From assembly GCF_030373445.1 (NCBI RefSeq), contig NZ_JAUCYU010000013.1, positions 62,001 to 126,000 of the forward strand: a stretch of DNA of 64,000 bases. The letters run 5' to 3'. The notes beneath the pieces were generated by a model. The model was given only the letters and a program-made list of their open reading frames with translations. It did no database searches and had not been told where the DNA came from. Each line of letters begins with the position of its first letter. Within the stretch, counting starts at the first letter, position 1. Positions 36,896 to 46,574 of this stretch are shown piece after piece. Made by a program: the position numbers and the translations under genes. The DNA comes from Roseovarius sp. GTDB lineage: Bacteria > Pseudomonadota > Alphaproteobacteria > Rhodobacterales > Rhodobacteraceae.

Positions 36896-36945
36896 CGGAC
36901 ACCATAACGGTACCCCATGCGCCCCCGAAACTCGGGGGCTTTTTT
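36879..36945 (+). promoter_or_regulatory. ilvB transcription attenuator (antiterminator plus terminator)
   Basis: Terminator: GCCCCCGA-AAC-TCGGGGGC (36921-36939) followed by six T. Antiterminator: GGCGCATGGG (36879-36888) pairs perfectly with CCCATGCGCC (36914-36923), which overlaps the terminator's left arm by three bases. Stalling at the Ile/Val/Leu codons would free the antiterminator and allow ilvB expression; abundant charged tRNA would favour termination. Confidence 0.85.
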
Positions 36946-36985
36946 ATGCGCAGCGACAGACACGTCATAAACGGAGCAAATCAAG

Positions 36986-38743
<1,758 letters not shown>

Positions 38744-38771
38744 TGACCCACTCTCACCCACCCTCCCCCGT

Positions 38772-38838
38772 AGGGTGGGTGAAACCCACCACCTTGCCCC
38801 CGCCCGACTGGTCCCCCGCAGGGTGGGTGAAACCCGCC
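38772..38838. repeat. Tandem pair of GTAGGGTGGGT palindromic repeats
   Basis: GGTGGGT-GAA-ACCCACC (38774-38790) and GGTGGGT-GAA-ACCCGCC (38822-38838) lie 48 bases apart in the gap between ilvB and the GT87 gene, and share their core with the copy at 1766. Confidence 0.75.
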
Positions 38839-38876
38839 AACCCTTCTCGCCTTAGCGCCGCCCAAGGACCCGCCGC

Positions 38877-40118
38877 ATGACGCCCCACGCCGCCGCAGAC
38901 GCCCGTCTCGCGATCTTCGACAGCCGCCGCGGCTGGCAGCTCGGCCTGCTGGGCGCGGTGGTGACGGTGATGCTGGGGGCGATCTTCATCATCGGCGGCA
39001 TCGTCGAGGTCAACAACACCGATCTGATCTCGGTTTCGGTCGATTTCTACGTCTTCTGGGCCGCCGCCAAGCTGGCGCTCCAGGGCCTGCCCCTCGACGC
39101 GTTCGACGTCACCCGCATCGCCGAGATGGCCGCCGTCACCCATGACGACTGGATGCCCTGGGCCTATCCTCCGGGCTTCCTTCTGCTGGTGATGCCGCTG
39201 GGCCTCCTGCCCTTCGCCCCCGCCTGGGCAGTGTTCATGGCCGTCTCCTGCGCCGCCCTGCTGCTGGCCACCCGCCCCTTCGCCGCCGGTCGCACGCAGG
39301 TGCTGCTCGGCGCGGCGCTGGCCCCCGCGATCCTGCCCTGCCTGCTGGTCGGCCAGACCACCATCCTCTGGCTCGCCGGGCTGATGGCCGCGCTGGCCGC
39401 GCTCCGCGCCGAAAGACCGATCCTCGCCGGCGCCTTCATCGGCCTGCTGACGCTGAAACCCCAGCTCGGCCTGCTCATCCCCTTCGCCCTCATCGCCGCC
39501 GGCCAGTGGCGCGCGATCGCCTCGGCCGCCGTGACCACCCTCCTCCTCGCGGCCATTCCCACCGCGCTCTTCGGCACCGCCTACTGGCCCGAGATGCTCG
39601 CCATGATGCGCGAGCATGGCGACACCGTCCGCAACGCAATCGCCGATCTCAACCTGATGATCAGCGCCTACGCCACCCTCACCTTCATGGGCCTCGCCGA
39701 AACCACCGCGCTGGCCGCCCAATGGGCCCTCACCGCCCTCTGCGCCGCCGCCGTCTTCCTGACCTGGCGCCGCCCCTCCATCTCCTTCGACCTGCGCGCC
39801 GCCACGCTGCTCTGCGCCATCCCGCTCGCCTCGCCCTACCTGTGGCACTACGAATCCGCCCTGCTCGCCCCCGCCGCCCTCTTTCTCACCCGCGCCGGCG
39901 TGGTCACGCCGGGGCGCCCCCTCACCGTGCTCCTCGGCCTCGCCATGTGGCTCAGCCTCGGCCCCTCGGCCCTCGTCCTGCTCAAGTCCGGCGCGGCCGA
40001 TGTCTTCCGCCCGGTCTTCCTGCCCCTCGCGTCGATCGCGCTTCTCACCTGCCTGTGGCACGCCCTGCTCAGGCCCCGCCCTGCGGCCACGCCGGCCACC
40101 CCCGAAGAAACCCACTGA
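38877..40118 (+). CDS. GT87-type (DUF2029) membrane glycosyltransferase-like protein
   Basis: A 413-residue membrane protein with about ten hydrophobic helices. The first periplasmic loop has VDFYVFWAAAKLALQG, the pattern with an acidic residue seen in GT87/DUF2029 polyprenol-phosphate-mannose-dependent mannosyltransferases; WAYPPGFLLLVMPLGLLPF follows, and then TLKPQLGLLIPFAL. The acceptor is unknown. It lies between ilvB and ilvH in the same direction, an odd place for an envelope gene, and is preceded by two intergenic repeats. The ATG at 38877 is the family-like start. Confidence 0.8.
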   Translation: MTPHAAADARLAIFDSRRGWQLGLLGAVVTVMLGAIFIIGGIVEVNNTDLISVSVDFYVFWAAAKLALQGLPLDAFDVTRIAEMAAVTHDDWMPWAYPPGFLLLVMPLGLLPFAPAWAVFMAVSCAALLLATRPFAAGRTQVLLGAALAPAILPCLLVGQTTILWLAGLMAALAALRAERPILAGAFIGLLTLKPQLGLLIPFALIAAGQWRAIASAAVTTLLLAAIPTALFGTAYWPEMLAMMREHGDTVRNAIADLNLMISAYATLTFMGLAETTALAAQWALTALCAAAVFLTWRRPSISFDLRAATLLCAIPLASPYLWHYESALLAPAALFLTRAGVVTPGRPLTVLLGLAMWLSLGPSALVLLKSGAADVFRPVFLPLASIALLTCLWHALLRPRPAATPATPEETH

Positions 40119-40131
40119 AGGACCAGACCCA

Positions 40132-40692
40132 ATGTCAGCGCTCAAGATCAAGAAAGGCTCGACCAAGCATTCCGCCTACAACCTGCGCCCGACCTTCTCC
40201 GACAAGGCCGAGACGCATACGCTGGCGGTGATCGTCGACAACGAACCGGGCGTTCTGGCCCGCGTCATCGGCCTCTTCTCCGGCCGCGGCTACAACATCG
40301 ACAGCCTCACCGTGGCCGAGGTCGACCATACCGGCCACATGTCGCGCATCACCATCGTCACCACCGGCACGCCACAGGTGATCGAACAGATCAAGGCACA
40401 GTTGGGCCGCATCGTCGTCGTCCACGATGTCCACGACCTCACGGTCGAGGGGCATTCCGTCGAACGCGAGCTGGCGCTCCTGAAAGTGGCGGGTGAAGGG
40501 GAAAAACGGGTCGAGGCCCTGCGCCTTGCCGACATCTTCCGCGCCAACGCGGTCGACAGCACGCTCAACAGCTTCGTGTTCGAGATCACCGGAACGCCGC
40601 AGAAGATCGACGCCTTCGCCGATCTCATGCGGCCCCTCGGCCTGACCGAGATCGCCCGGACAGGCATCGCCGCGCTCTCGCGCGGCGCCTGA
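40132..40692 (+). CDS. ilvH: Acetolactate synthase, small (regulatory) subunit
   Basis: A 186-residue regulatory subunit with an N-terminal ACT domain (HTLAVIVDNEPGVLARVIGL, FSGRGYNIDSLTVAEVDHTG) that binds valine and activates and feedback-inhibits IlvB, and a C-terminal ALS_ss domain ending TGIAALSRGA. The start at 40132 follows GAAGGACCAGACCCA. It is usually adjacent to ilvB; here a GT87-type gene intervenes by 1.4 kb, but cotranscription is likely because of the short gaps. Confidence 0.95.
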   Translation: MSALKIKKGSTKHSAYNLRPTFSDKAETHTLAVIVDNEPGVLARVIGLFSGRGYNIDSLTVAEVDHTGHMSRITIVTTGTPQVIEQIKAQLGRIVVVHDVHDLTVEGHSVERELALLKVAGEGEKRVEALRLADIFRANAVDSTLNSFVFEITGTPQKIDAFADLMRPLGLTEIARTGIAALSRGA

Positions 40693-41058
40693 TCAGCGGT
40701 AGGAGGATTCCGCCGCGCGGCGTGCCCCGGGCGTGCCGCGCGGATGCAGCGCCACCACGTTCTGCCGGCCCGCACCCGTCTTTGGCGGCGCGATCTTGTT
40801 GCGCCGCAGGTTGGCCTTGGCCGTCTTCAGATCCCCGGGCAACGAGGCGAATTCATGCTTCGACACGATGCTGGGATCGACCGCAAGGCGCATGTCGTCC
40901 ACCTCGCGCAGGTCGAACTCGACAAGGTCGCCGGGCACGAAACAGCTCGCCTCCGACAGGTTTTCCTCGTCCTTGTAAAAGGCCAGGTTGCGGTGATCCT
41001 CGCACCAGATGACCGCCCGGTTATGCTTTTTATCACTCCAAAGAACTACGCCGTACAT
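40693..41058 (-). CDS. Small cold-shock-like (OB-fold) protein
   Basis: A 121-residue protein; ATG 41058 is preferred because the upstream track extension is unlikely coding. The first 55 residues (MYGVVLWSDKKHNRAVIWCE, then FVPGDLVEFDLREVDDM) resemble the strand pattern of cold-shock-type OB folds, but the aromatic RNP motifs are degenerate. The C-terminal part is basic (KTAKANLRRNKIAPPKTGAG). A nucleic-acid-binding role is only suggested. It is convergent with ilvH and divergent from an XRE-type regulator. Confidence 0.7.
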   Translation of the reverse strand: MYGVVLWSDKKHNRAVIWCEDHRNLAFYKDEENLSEASCFVPGDLVEFDLREVDDMRLAVDPSIVSKHEFASLPGDLKTAKANLRRNKIAPPKTGAGRQNVVALHPRGTPGARRAAESSYR

Positions 41059-41167
41059 GGTGACCCCAATCTTCTTCCTCACTCCTGATTTTGAAAGAGT
41101 TTGAATAAAAGTGAATGGGGTGATTGACCCTGAACCGCCGGCAATTTGTGACAAACCGGGGGAAACC

Positions 41168-41185
41168 TGACGCCAAGTCGCGTCA
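41168..41185. promoter_or_regulatory. 18-bp palindrome between the cold-shock-like gene and XRE regulator
   Basis: TGACGC-CAAGTC-GCGTCA is a perfect inverted repeat, about 100 bases from each divergent start. It is a natural candidate operator for the adjacent HTH regulator. Confidence 0.45.
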
Positions 41186-41284
41186 CGTTTGACTCTGATT
41201 AGCGTCGATTCTTGTGGAAACGCCCGGGAATCTCCGATAGCGTGATGATATCCCCGCCTTTGCAACTATAAAGCATGTCCTCCC

Positions 41285-42109
41285 TTGACACAACAACGCA
41301 CAGCCGACTCGCGAACACGCGACACTGACCCGGCCGCGCTGAGGGAGGTCTTCGGCGACAACCTGCGCCGCCTCTGCGCCAGCTACCCTTCAGTGTCCGA
41401 GCTCTGCCGCGAGCTCGGCATCAACCGCACCCAGTTCAATCGCTACATGTCCGGCGAAAGCTTCCCCCGCCCCGACGTGCTGCACCGGATCTGCGCCTTC
41501 TTCGGCACCGATGCCCGCATCCTGCTCGAACCGGTCGATTCCCTCGCCCCGAAGCCGAACGACCTGCTCAACCACCCTTTCCTTTCCGAGTTCTTCGGCA
41601 AGCCCACGGTCGACGTCTCCACCGATGTCTTCCCCAGCGGCTTCTACCGCTTCGCCCGCAAGAGCTTCGTCGACGCCTCGCGCTTCGTGCTGGGGCTGGT
41701 GATGATCAAGCGCGGCGACGGCTACACCTTCCTGCGCGGGTTCGAGCCGCGCCAGGGCGTGCGCGAACAGGGTCTCTCGACCGATCCGCACACCCGCGAA
41801 TACCGCGGCATCGTCATGCGCCAGGAAGAGGGGATCATGGCCGTGGTCACCCACCGCGCCTCGCTCTCCTGCTCGTTCAACTTCCTGACGCCGGAAACCT
41901 CCTTCCAGTCGAACCTGTGGGAAGGCTACGCCTCCCGCACGGTACGCGAAAAGGTCTCGGGCAACCGCGCCACCCGGATGGTCTACGAGCACCTGGGCAA
42001 TTCCTCCGCCCGCATCCTGCAGGCCGCCCGCGAAACCGGGGTCGTGCCCATCGACAAGGTGCCGCGCTTCTACCGCCACCTTCTGCGCCCCGACGAGGAT
42101 TTCCGCTAG
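41285..42109 (+). CDS. XRE family transcriptional regulator
   Basis: A 274-residue regulator with an N-terminal HTH (YPSVSELCRELGINRTQFNR, about residues 36-60) and a large C-terminal domain of unknown type (residues 90-270). The start is TTG 41285; no ATG lies in frame before the HTH, and a TATAAA box at 41267 would put the transcript start only a few bases upstream, so the message may be nearly leaderless. The gene is divergent from the cold-shock-like gene and precedes a Rieske oxygenase by 109 bases; control of that gene is inferred by position. Confidence 0.8.
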   Translation: MTQQRTADSRTRDTDPAALREVFGDNLRRLCASYPSVSELCRELGINRTQFNRYMSGESFPRPDVLHRICAFFGTDARILLEPVDSLAPKPNDLLNHPFLSEFFGKPTVDVSTDVFPSGFYRFARKSFVDASRFVLGLVMIKRGDGYTFLRGFEPRQGVREQGLSTDPHTREYRGIVMRQEEGIMAVVTHRASLSCSFNFLTPETSFQSNLWEGYASRTVREKVSGNRATRMVYEHLGNSSARILQAARETGVVPIDKVPRFYRHLLRPDEDFR

Positions 42110-42179
42110 GCGCATCGCCCCTCAATTTGTCGCCCTGAGATAATCCGGGTCGCTGCCGGTCGGTCGCGACAGGCCCTTT

Positions 42180-42208
42180 CATGCGTAGCTCTCCCCAGCC
42201 AACGCATG
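42180..42208. promoter_or_regulatory. Inverted repeat upstream of Rieske oxygenase
   Basis: CATGCGT and ACGCATG are separated by 15 bases and end 10 bases before the start of the oxygenase gene. It may be an operator or an mRNA hairpin near the ribosome site GGAGA. Confidence 0.35.
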
Positions 42209-42218
42209 GAGACCCGCG

Positions 42219-43379
42219 ATGACCGCCACCGTGACCGATCTCAGCCACGTCCGCCTGTCCGTCGACAAGGCGCACGGCCTGCCCAACGCGCATTACATCG
42301 ACCCCGAGGTCTATGCCGAGGAACGTCAGGCGCTGCTCTTCTCGCAATGGGCGGGCCTCGCCGTCGCCGCCGACGTGCCCGAACCGGGCGATGCCGTACC
42401 GATGGATTTCCTCGGCATGCCGCTCCTCCTCATCCGCGACAAGGAAGGGGACGTCCGCGTCTTCCAGAACATCTGCCGCCACCGCGGCATGATCCTGGTC
42501 GAGGAGCCCCGCAAGATCGAGGGCGCGATCCGCTGCCCCTACCATTCCTGGTGCTACTCGACCAAGGGCAAGCTGGTCTCGACCCCCCATGTGGGCGGCC
42601 CCGGCCACAACACCCACGAGACCATCAAGCGCGAGGATCTCGGCCTGATCGAGGTGCGCTCCCATATCTGGCGCGACGTGGTCTGGATCAACGTCTCGGG
42701 CGACGCCCCCGCCTTCGAGGACGCCATGCGCGACATCATCGCCCGCTGGTCCGAGTTCGACCTGCCCCTCTACCACGGCGGCCATGACAGCAAGATCACG
42801 CTGGAAGTGAACACCAACTGGAAGCTCGCGGTCGAGAACTACTGCGAAAGCTACCACCTGCCCTGGGTCCACCCCGGGCTCAACAGCTACTCCAAGCTCG
42901 AAGACCACTACAATATCGAGAAACCGGGCGAATTCTCCGGCCAGGGCACCATGGTCTACCGCCAGCTCACCAACGAGAACGGCGAAACCTTCCCCGATTT
43001 CGCCGATGTCGGTTCGAAATGGAATGAACAGGCGGAATACATCGCCGTCTACCCGAACGTGCTTCTTGGCGTCCACCGCGACCACGCCTTCGCCATCATC
43101 CTCGAACCCCGCGGCCACGACCGCACGGTCGAACATATCCACCTCTACTACGCCGTCCCCGACAGCGACGAAGGGCTGCGCATGCGCAACACCCAGCTCT
43201 GGAAGACCGTGTTCGAGGAGGACATCTTCGTCGTCGAGGGCATGCAGAAGGGCCGCCACGCCACCAATTTCGACGGCGGCCGCTTCTCGCCGGTGATGGA
43301 CAGCCCGACCCACTGCTTCCACGACTGGGTCGCCGCCAAGGTCGAAACCCACCGCGGCCAGGCGCAAGCCGCCCAATGA
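42219..43379 (+). CDS. Rieske non-heme iron oxygenase, alpha subunit
   Basis: A 386-residue oxygenase component. The Rieske cluster ligands are CRHRG and CPYHSW (about residues 87-112). The mononuclear iron site is in ENYCESYHLPWVHPGL (two His), with a likely Asp in FEEDIFVVEGMQ. The family includes aromatic-ring dioxygenases as well as demethylases of betaines, carnitine and stachydrine; the roseobacter setting without a beta subunit favours a betaine-like substrate, but this is a guess. No reductase gene is adjacent. Its last 4 bases overlap a small downstream gene. Confidence 0.92.
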   Translation: MTATVTDLSHVRLSVDKAHGLPNAHYIDPEVYAEERQALLFSQWAGLAVAADVPEPGDAVPMDFLGMPLLLIRDKEGDVRVFQNICRHRGMILVEEPRKIEGAIRCPYHSWCYSTKGKLVSTPHVGGPGHNTHETIKREDLGLIEVRSHIWRDVVWINVSGDAPAFEDAMRDIIARWSEFDLPLYHGGHDSKITLEVNTNWKLAVENYCESYHLPWVHPGLNSYSKLEDHYNIEKPGEFSGQGTMVYRQLTNENGETFPDFADVGSKWNEQAEYIAVYPNVLLGVHRDHAFAIILEPRGHDRTVEHIHLYYAVPDSDEGLRMRNTQLWKTVFEEDIFVVEGMQKGRHATNFDGGRFSPVMDSPTHCFHDWVAAKVETHRGQAQAAQ

Positions 43380-43621
43380 CCGCCCTGCCGGATCAGGGCA
43401 TCGGCATGGTCGACAGCCTCGACGCGCAGCTCCTCGCCGCGCATGACGGCGACGACCGCTTCGCCCTGATCCGGCTCTACACCCAGGCCGCCGACATCAC
43501 CAACGACATCGACGCGGCCTGCTTCTTCCTCACCTACGCCTATATCTTCGCGCTCGAGGCCGGCGCCGCCGAGGCCGCCACCCTCCACGCCCGCCTCAAG
43601 GCCCACGGACGCGAGGAATAG
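43376..43621 (+). CDS. Small protein coupled to Rieske oxygenase
   Basis: An 81-residue acidic, Ala-rich protein translated from the same message as the oxygenase (ATGA overlap). It contains IRLYTQAADITNDIDAACFF and is predicted largely helical, like a tetratricopeptide fragment. No domain is recognised. Tight coupling suggests a chaperone or accessory role for the oxygenase. Confidence 0.7.
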   Translation: MTALPDQGIGMVDSLDAQLLAAHDGDDRFALIRLYTQAADITNDIDAACFFLTYAYIFALEAGAAEAATLHARLKAHGREE

Positions 43622-43691
43622 CCGCTTCCTCCCCTTGGCCGTACGACTTCCGCCGCGAGGCAGCCTGTAAAGGCTGACAAGCACGCCCCGC

Positions 43692-43991
43692 TCACTCCGC
43701 CAGGAACGCCTGCCAGTTCGCCCGCGCATGCACCACCCGCACCACGTCCAGCACGGCCTCATCGCTCTGGAAGATGACGAGATGCGCGCGATAGGGATGC
43801 ACCCGCACCGGCGGCACGAATTCCTCCCTCAACCGCGCCGTTTCCGGAAACTCCGCCAACAGCCGCAACGTCCGCTCCAACCCGGTCAGGTAGGCCACCG
43901 CCTGCCCCTCCGACCACGTCTCGACCGTGTATCGCCAGATATCGTCCAGGTCCGCCTCGGCCCTCGGGCGCCACAGAACCTCCCGGCTCAC
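43692..43991 (-). CDS. parE: ParE/RelE family toxin
   Basis: A 99-residue toxin of the RelE/ParE superfamily: WRPRAEADLDDIWRYTVETW, then LAEFPETARLREE and VHPYRAHLVIFQSDEAVLDV. ParE members poison DNA gyrase; RelE-type ones cut mRNA. The short form and the CopG-type partner favour ParE. Its start overlaps the end of the antitoxin gene by 4 bases, the usual order antitoxin-toxin. Confidence 0.88.
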   Translation of the reverse strand: MSREVLWRPRAEADLDDIWRYTVETWSEGQAVAYLTGLERTLRLLAEFPETARLREEFVPPVRVHPYRAHLVIFQSDEAVLDVVRVVHARANWQAFLAE

Positions 43992-44230
43992 CCGCCCTGC
44001 CCGCGCGTCTTCCTTTCGATGAACCCGGCCATGTCGACCGCTCTCGGCTCTCCGCTCCGAAGCCCCTCGTCGATCAGCCCCTGCAACTCGCCGATCGCCT
44101 GCTGCCGCTCCAGGTCCTTGCGGATCAGGTCACGCACGTAATCGCTCACATTACTGTACTGCCCGCCTTTGGCGCGCGCCTCGACAGAGGATTTCATATG
44201 GTCGGGAAGCGATATGTTCATCGTGGCCAT
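43988..44230 (-). CDS. parD: ParD-like CopG/RHH antitoxin
   Basis: An 80-residue antitoxin. ATG 44230 gives MATMNISLPDHMKSSVEARA, the ribbon-helix-helix start; a second ATG is at 44221. The RHH domain continues with NVSDYVRDLIRKDLERQQAI, and the rest is an acidic tail that would block the toxin. The track start 44287 lies further upstream. The pair is likely autoregulated by the antitoxin at the promoter just upstream. Confidence 0.88.
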   Translation of the reverse strand: MATMNISLPDHMKSSVEARAKGGQYSNVSDYVRDLIRKDLERQQAIGELQGLIDEGLRSGEPRAVDMAGFIERKTRGQGG

Positions 44231-44236
44231 GGCTGA

Positions 44237-44265
44237 TATCTTGTCACCTTGGCAATCTTTGTCAA
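44237..44265 (-). promoter_or_regulatory. parDE promoter with direct repeats
   Basis: On the minus strand TTGACA (44265-44260) and AAGATA (44242-44237) are 17 bases apart. The TGACAA-AGAT / TGACAAGAT half-sites form a direct repeat, typical of antitoxin operators. The predicted start of transcription is almost at the ATG, so parD could be leaderless. Confidence 0.5.
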
Positions 44266-44345
44266 CTCTCCTCCCCCATCCCTGCAAAACCGGTCTGCAT
44301 AAATCAATCTTGCATTACCCCCTTCCCCTCCGTTAATTAAACACA

Positions 44346-44363
44346 CGTTCAATTAGACGAACG
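44346..44363. promoter_or_regulatory. Inverted repeat CGTTC-N8-GAACG before the valine catabolic operon
   Basis: CGTTC and GAACG flank AATTAGAC, 25 bases before the start of the acyl-CoA dehydrogenase gene, and just downstream of an AT-rich segment (GTTAATTAAACACA) that may hold the promoter. A TetR-like operator is one possibility. Confidence 0.35.
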
Positions 44364-44387
44364 CCAGGAGGAGGAGGAGGCACCCCC

Positions 44388-45530
44388 ATGGATTTCGCCC
44401 TGAATGAAGAACAGACGGCCATCTTCGACATGGCCCACGCTTTCGGGCAGGAACAGATCGCCCCGCACGCCCGCGACTGGGAGAAAGAAGGCACCATCCC
44501 GAAAGAGCTCTGGCCCCAGGTCGGCGAACTGGGCTTCGGCGGCCTCTACGTCTCGGAAGAAGCGGGCGGCGCCGGCCTCTCGCGCCTCGACGCCACCCTC
44601 GTCTTCGAAGCGCTCTCCATGGCCTGCCCCTCCGTCGCGGCCTTCCTGTCGATCCACAACATGTGCGCCAAGATGATCGACAAGTTCGCCTCCGACGACA
44701 TGAAGGCGCGCGTCCTGCCCAAGGTCATCTCGCTCGAAACCGTCCTCTCCTACTGCCTCACCGAACCCGGCTCCGGCTCCGACGCGGCCGCCCTCAAGAC
44801 CCGCGCCGAGAAAACCAACGAGGGCTACACCCTCAACGGCACCAAGGCGTTCATCTCCGGCGGCGGCTATTCCGACGCCTATGTCGTGATGGTCCGCACC
44901 GGCGACAACACCCCCAAGGGCATCTCCACCGTCTATGTCGAGGACGGCACCCCCGGCCTCTCCTTCGGCGGGCTCGAGGACAAGATGGGCTGGCGCTCGC
45001 AACCCACCCGCCAGGTCCAGTTCGACGATTGCAAGATCACTGCCGACAACCTCGTCGGCGACGAGGGGCGCGGCTTCACCTACGCCATGGCGGGCCTCGA
45101 CGGCGGCCGCCTCAACATCTCGGCCTGCTCGCTAGGCGCGGCCCAGACCGCCATGAACCTCACCCGCGACTACATGGCCGAGCGCAAGGCCTTCGGCCAG
45201 TCCATCGACCAGTTCCAGGCCCTCCAGTTCCGCCTCGCCGAGATGGAGATCGAGCTTCAGGCCGCCCGCACCTTCCTGCGGCAAGCGGCGTGGAAGCTCG
45301 ACACCGAGGCCCCCGACGCCACCAAGTTCTGCGCCATGGCCAAGAAATTCGTGACCGAAGCGGGCTCGAAGATCTGCAACGACTGCCTCCAGCTCCACGG
45401 CGGCTACGGCTACCTCGCCGATTACGGCATCGAAAAACTCGTGCGTGACCTGCGCGTTCATGAAATCCTCGAAGGCACCAATGAAATCATGCGCCTCATC
45501 GTGGCGCGGCACATGCTGGCGGAGAAATGA
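44388..45530 (+). CDS. Acyl-CoA dehydrogenase (likely isobutyryl-CoA dehydrogenase)
   Basis: A 380-residue FAD enzyme. The FAD/substrate motifs are YCLTEPGSGSDAAALKTRAE and FISGGGYSDAYVVMVRTGD, and the catalytic glutamate is in HEILEGTNEIMRLIVARH. The start follows a very strong AGGAGGAGGAGG site. Its position in front of 3-hydroxyisobutyryl-CoA hydrolase and 3-hydroxyisobutyrate dehydrogenase genes points to isobutyryl-CoA (valine) rather than fatty acyl-CoA as the substrate; this is inferred from context. Confidence 0.93.
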   Translation: MDFALNEEQTAIFDMAHAFGQEQIAPHARDWEKEGTIPKELWPQVGELGFGGLYVSEEAGGAGLSRLDATLVFEALSMACPSVAAFLSIHNMCAKMIDKFASDDMKARVLPKVISLETVLSYCLTEPGSGSDAAALKTRAEKTNEGYTLNGTKAFISGGGYSDAYVVMVRTGDNTPKGISTVYVEDGTPGLSFGGLEDKMGWRSQPTRQVQFDDCKITADNLVGDEGRGFTYAMAGLDGGRLNISACSLGAAQTAMNLTRDYMAERKAFGQSIDQFQALQFRLAEMEIELQAARTFLRQAAWKLDTEAPDATKFCAMAKKFVTEAGSKICNDCLQLHGGYGYLADYGIEKLVRDLRVHEILEGTNEIMRLIVARHMLAEK

Positions 45531-46570
45531 CAGACATATCGATCCGGAAAGACGGCAAGGCGGGCCGCATCACCCTCACCCGCCCCAAGGCGCTCAACGC
45601 CATGACCTACGAGATGTGCATCGCCATCGAGGACGCGGTCGATGCCTGGGCCGATGACGACACGGTCGAACTGATCATCATCGACGCCGAGGGCGACAAG
45701 GCCTTCTGCGCCGGCGGCGACATCGCCGCGCTCTACGAGACCGGCACCAAGGGCGATTACGAATACGCCCGCCGCTTCTGGCGCGATGAGTACCGGCTCA
45801 ACGCCAAGATTTCCGAGTATCCCAAACCCTACGTCGCCTTCATGCAGGGCTTCGTCATGGGCGGCGGCGTTGGCATCTCCTGCCACGGCCACCCCCGCAT
45901 CGTCTGCGAATCCAGCCAGATCGCCATGCCCGAATGCGGTATCGGCCTCGTGCCTGACGTGGGCGGCACCTACCTGCTGGCCAGGGCGCCGGGTCGCCTG
46001 GGCGAATATCTCGGCACCACCGGCACCCGGATGAACGCCGGCGACGCCATCCATGCGGGCTTCGCCGACCACTTCATCCCGCAGGAGAAATGGGCCGACC
46101 TCATCGCGCAACTCTCCGAAACCGGCGACCTCTTCCTCATCGATCAGGTCAGTGCGACCCCGCCCGAAGGCACGGTCAGCGCGCAGGCCGCCGAGATCGA
46201 CACCCACTTCAGCGGCGATACCCTGTCCGATATCGTGGCCTCCCTCAAATCCTCCGACAGCGAGTTCGCCGCCGCCACGCTCAAGGCCCTCTCCCGCGGC
46301 TCGCCGCTCTCGATGGCCTGCACCGTCGAGATGCTGCACCGTCTCGAAGGGCCCGGCACCGATATCCGGCAGGCGCTCGACCTCGAATACCGTTTCACCC
46401 ACCGCGCCATGGAACATGGCGATTTCCTCGAAGGCATCCGCGCCGCGGTGATCGACAAGGACCGCTCTCCCAAGTGGCAGCACGATCTCGACGCCCCGCC
46501 CCAAGAGGCGGCCGACGCGATGCTGACGCCCCTCGGGGCCGACGCCCTGACATTCCAAAAGGAAGGATAA
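45527..46570 (+). CDS. 3-hydroxyisobutyryl-CoA hydrolase (enoyl-CoA hydratase family)
   Basis: A 347-residue crotonase-fold protein of the longer HIBCH type. The oxyanion region KAFCAGGDIAALYETG and the catalytic Glu/Asp region MPECGIGLVPDVGGTYLL match hydrolases that free 3-hydroxyisobutyrate from CoA in valine breakdown. An enoyl-CoA hydratase activity remains possible. The start overlaps the dehydrogenase stop (ATGA), and mmsB follows after 4 bases. Confidence 0.9.
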   Translation: MTDISIRKDGKAGRITLTRPKALNAMTYEMCIAIEDAVDAWADDDTVELIIIDAEGDKAFCAGGDIAALYETGTKGDYEYARRFWRDEYRLNAKISEYPKPYVAFMQGFVMGGGVGISCHGHPRIVCESSQIAMPECGIGLVPDVGGTYLLARAPGRLGEYLGTTGTRMNAGDAIHAGFADHFIPQEKWADLIAQLSETGDLFLIDQVSATPPEGTVSAQAAEIDTHFSGDTLSDIVASLKSSDSEFAAATLKALSRGSPLSMACTVEMLHRLEGPGTDIRQALDLEYRFTHRAMEHGDFLEGIRAAVIDKDRSPKWQHDLDAPPQEAADAMLTPLGADALTFQKEG

Positions 46571-46574
46571 CGCC

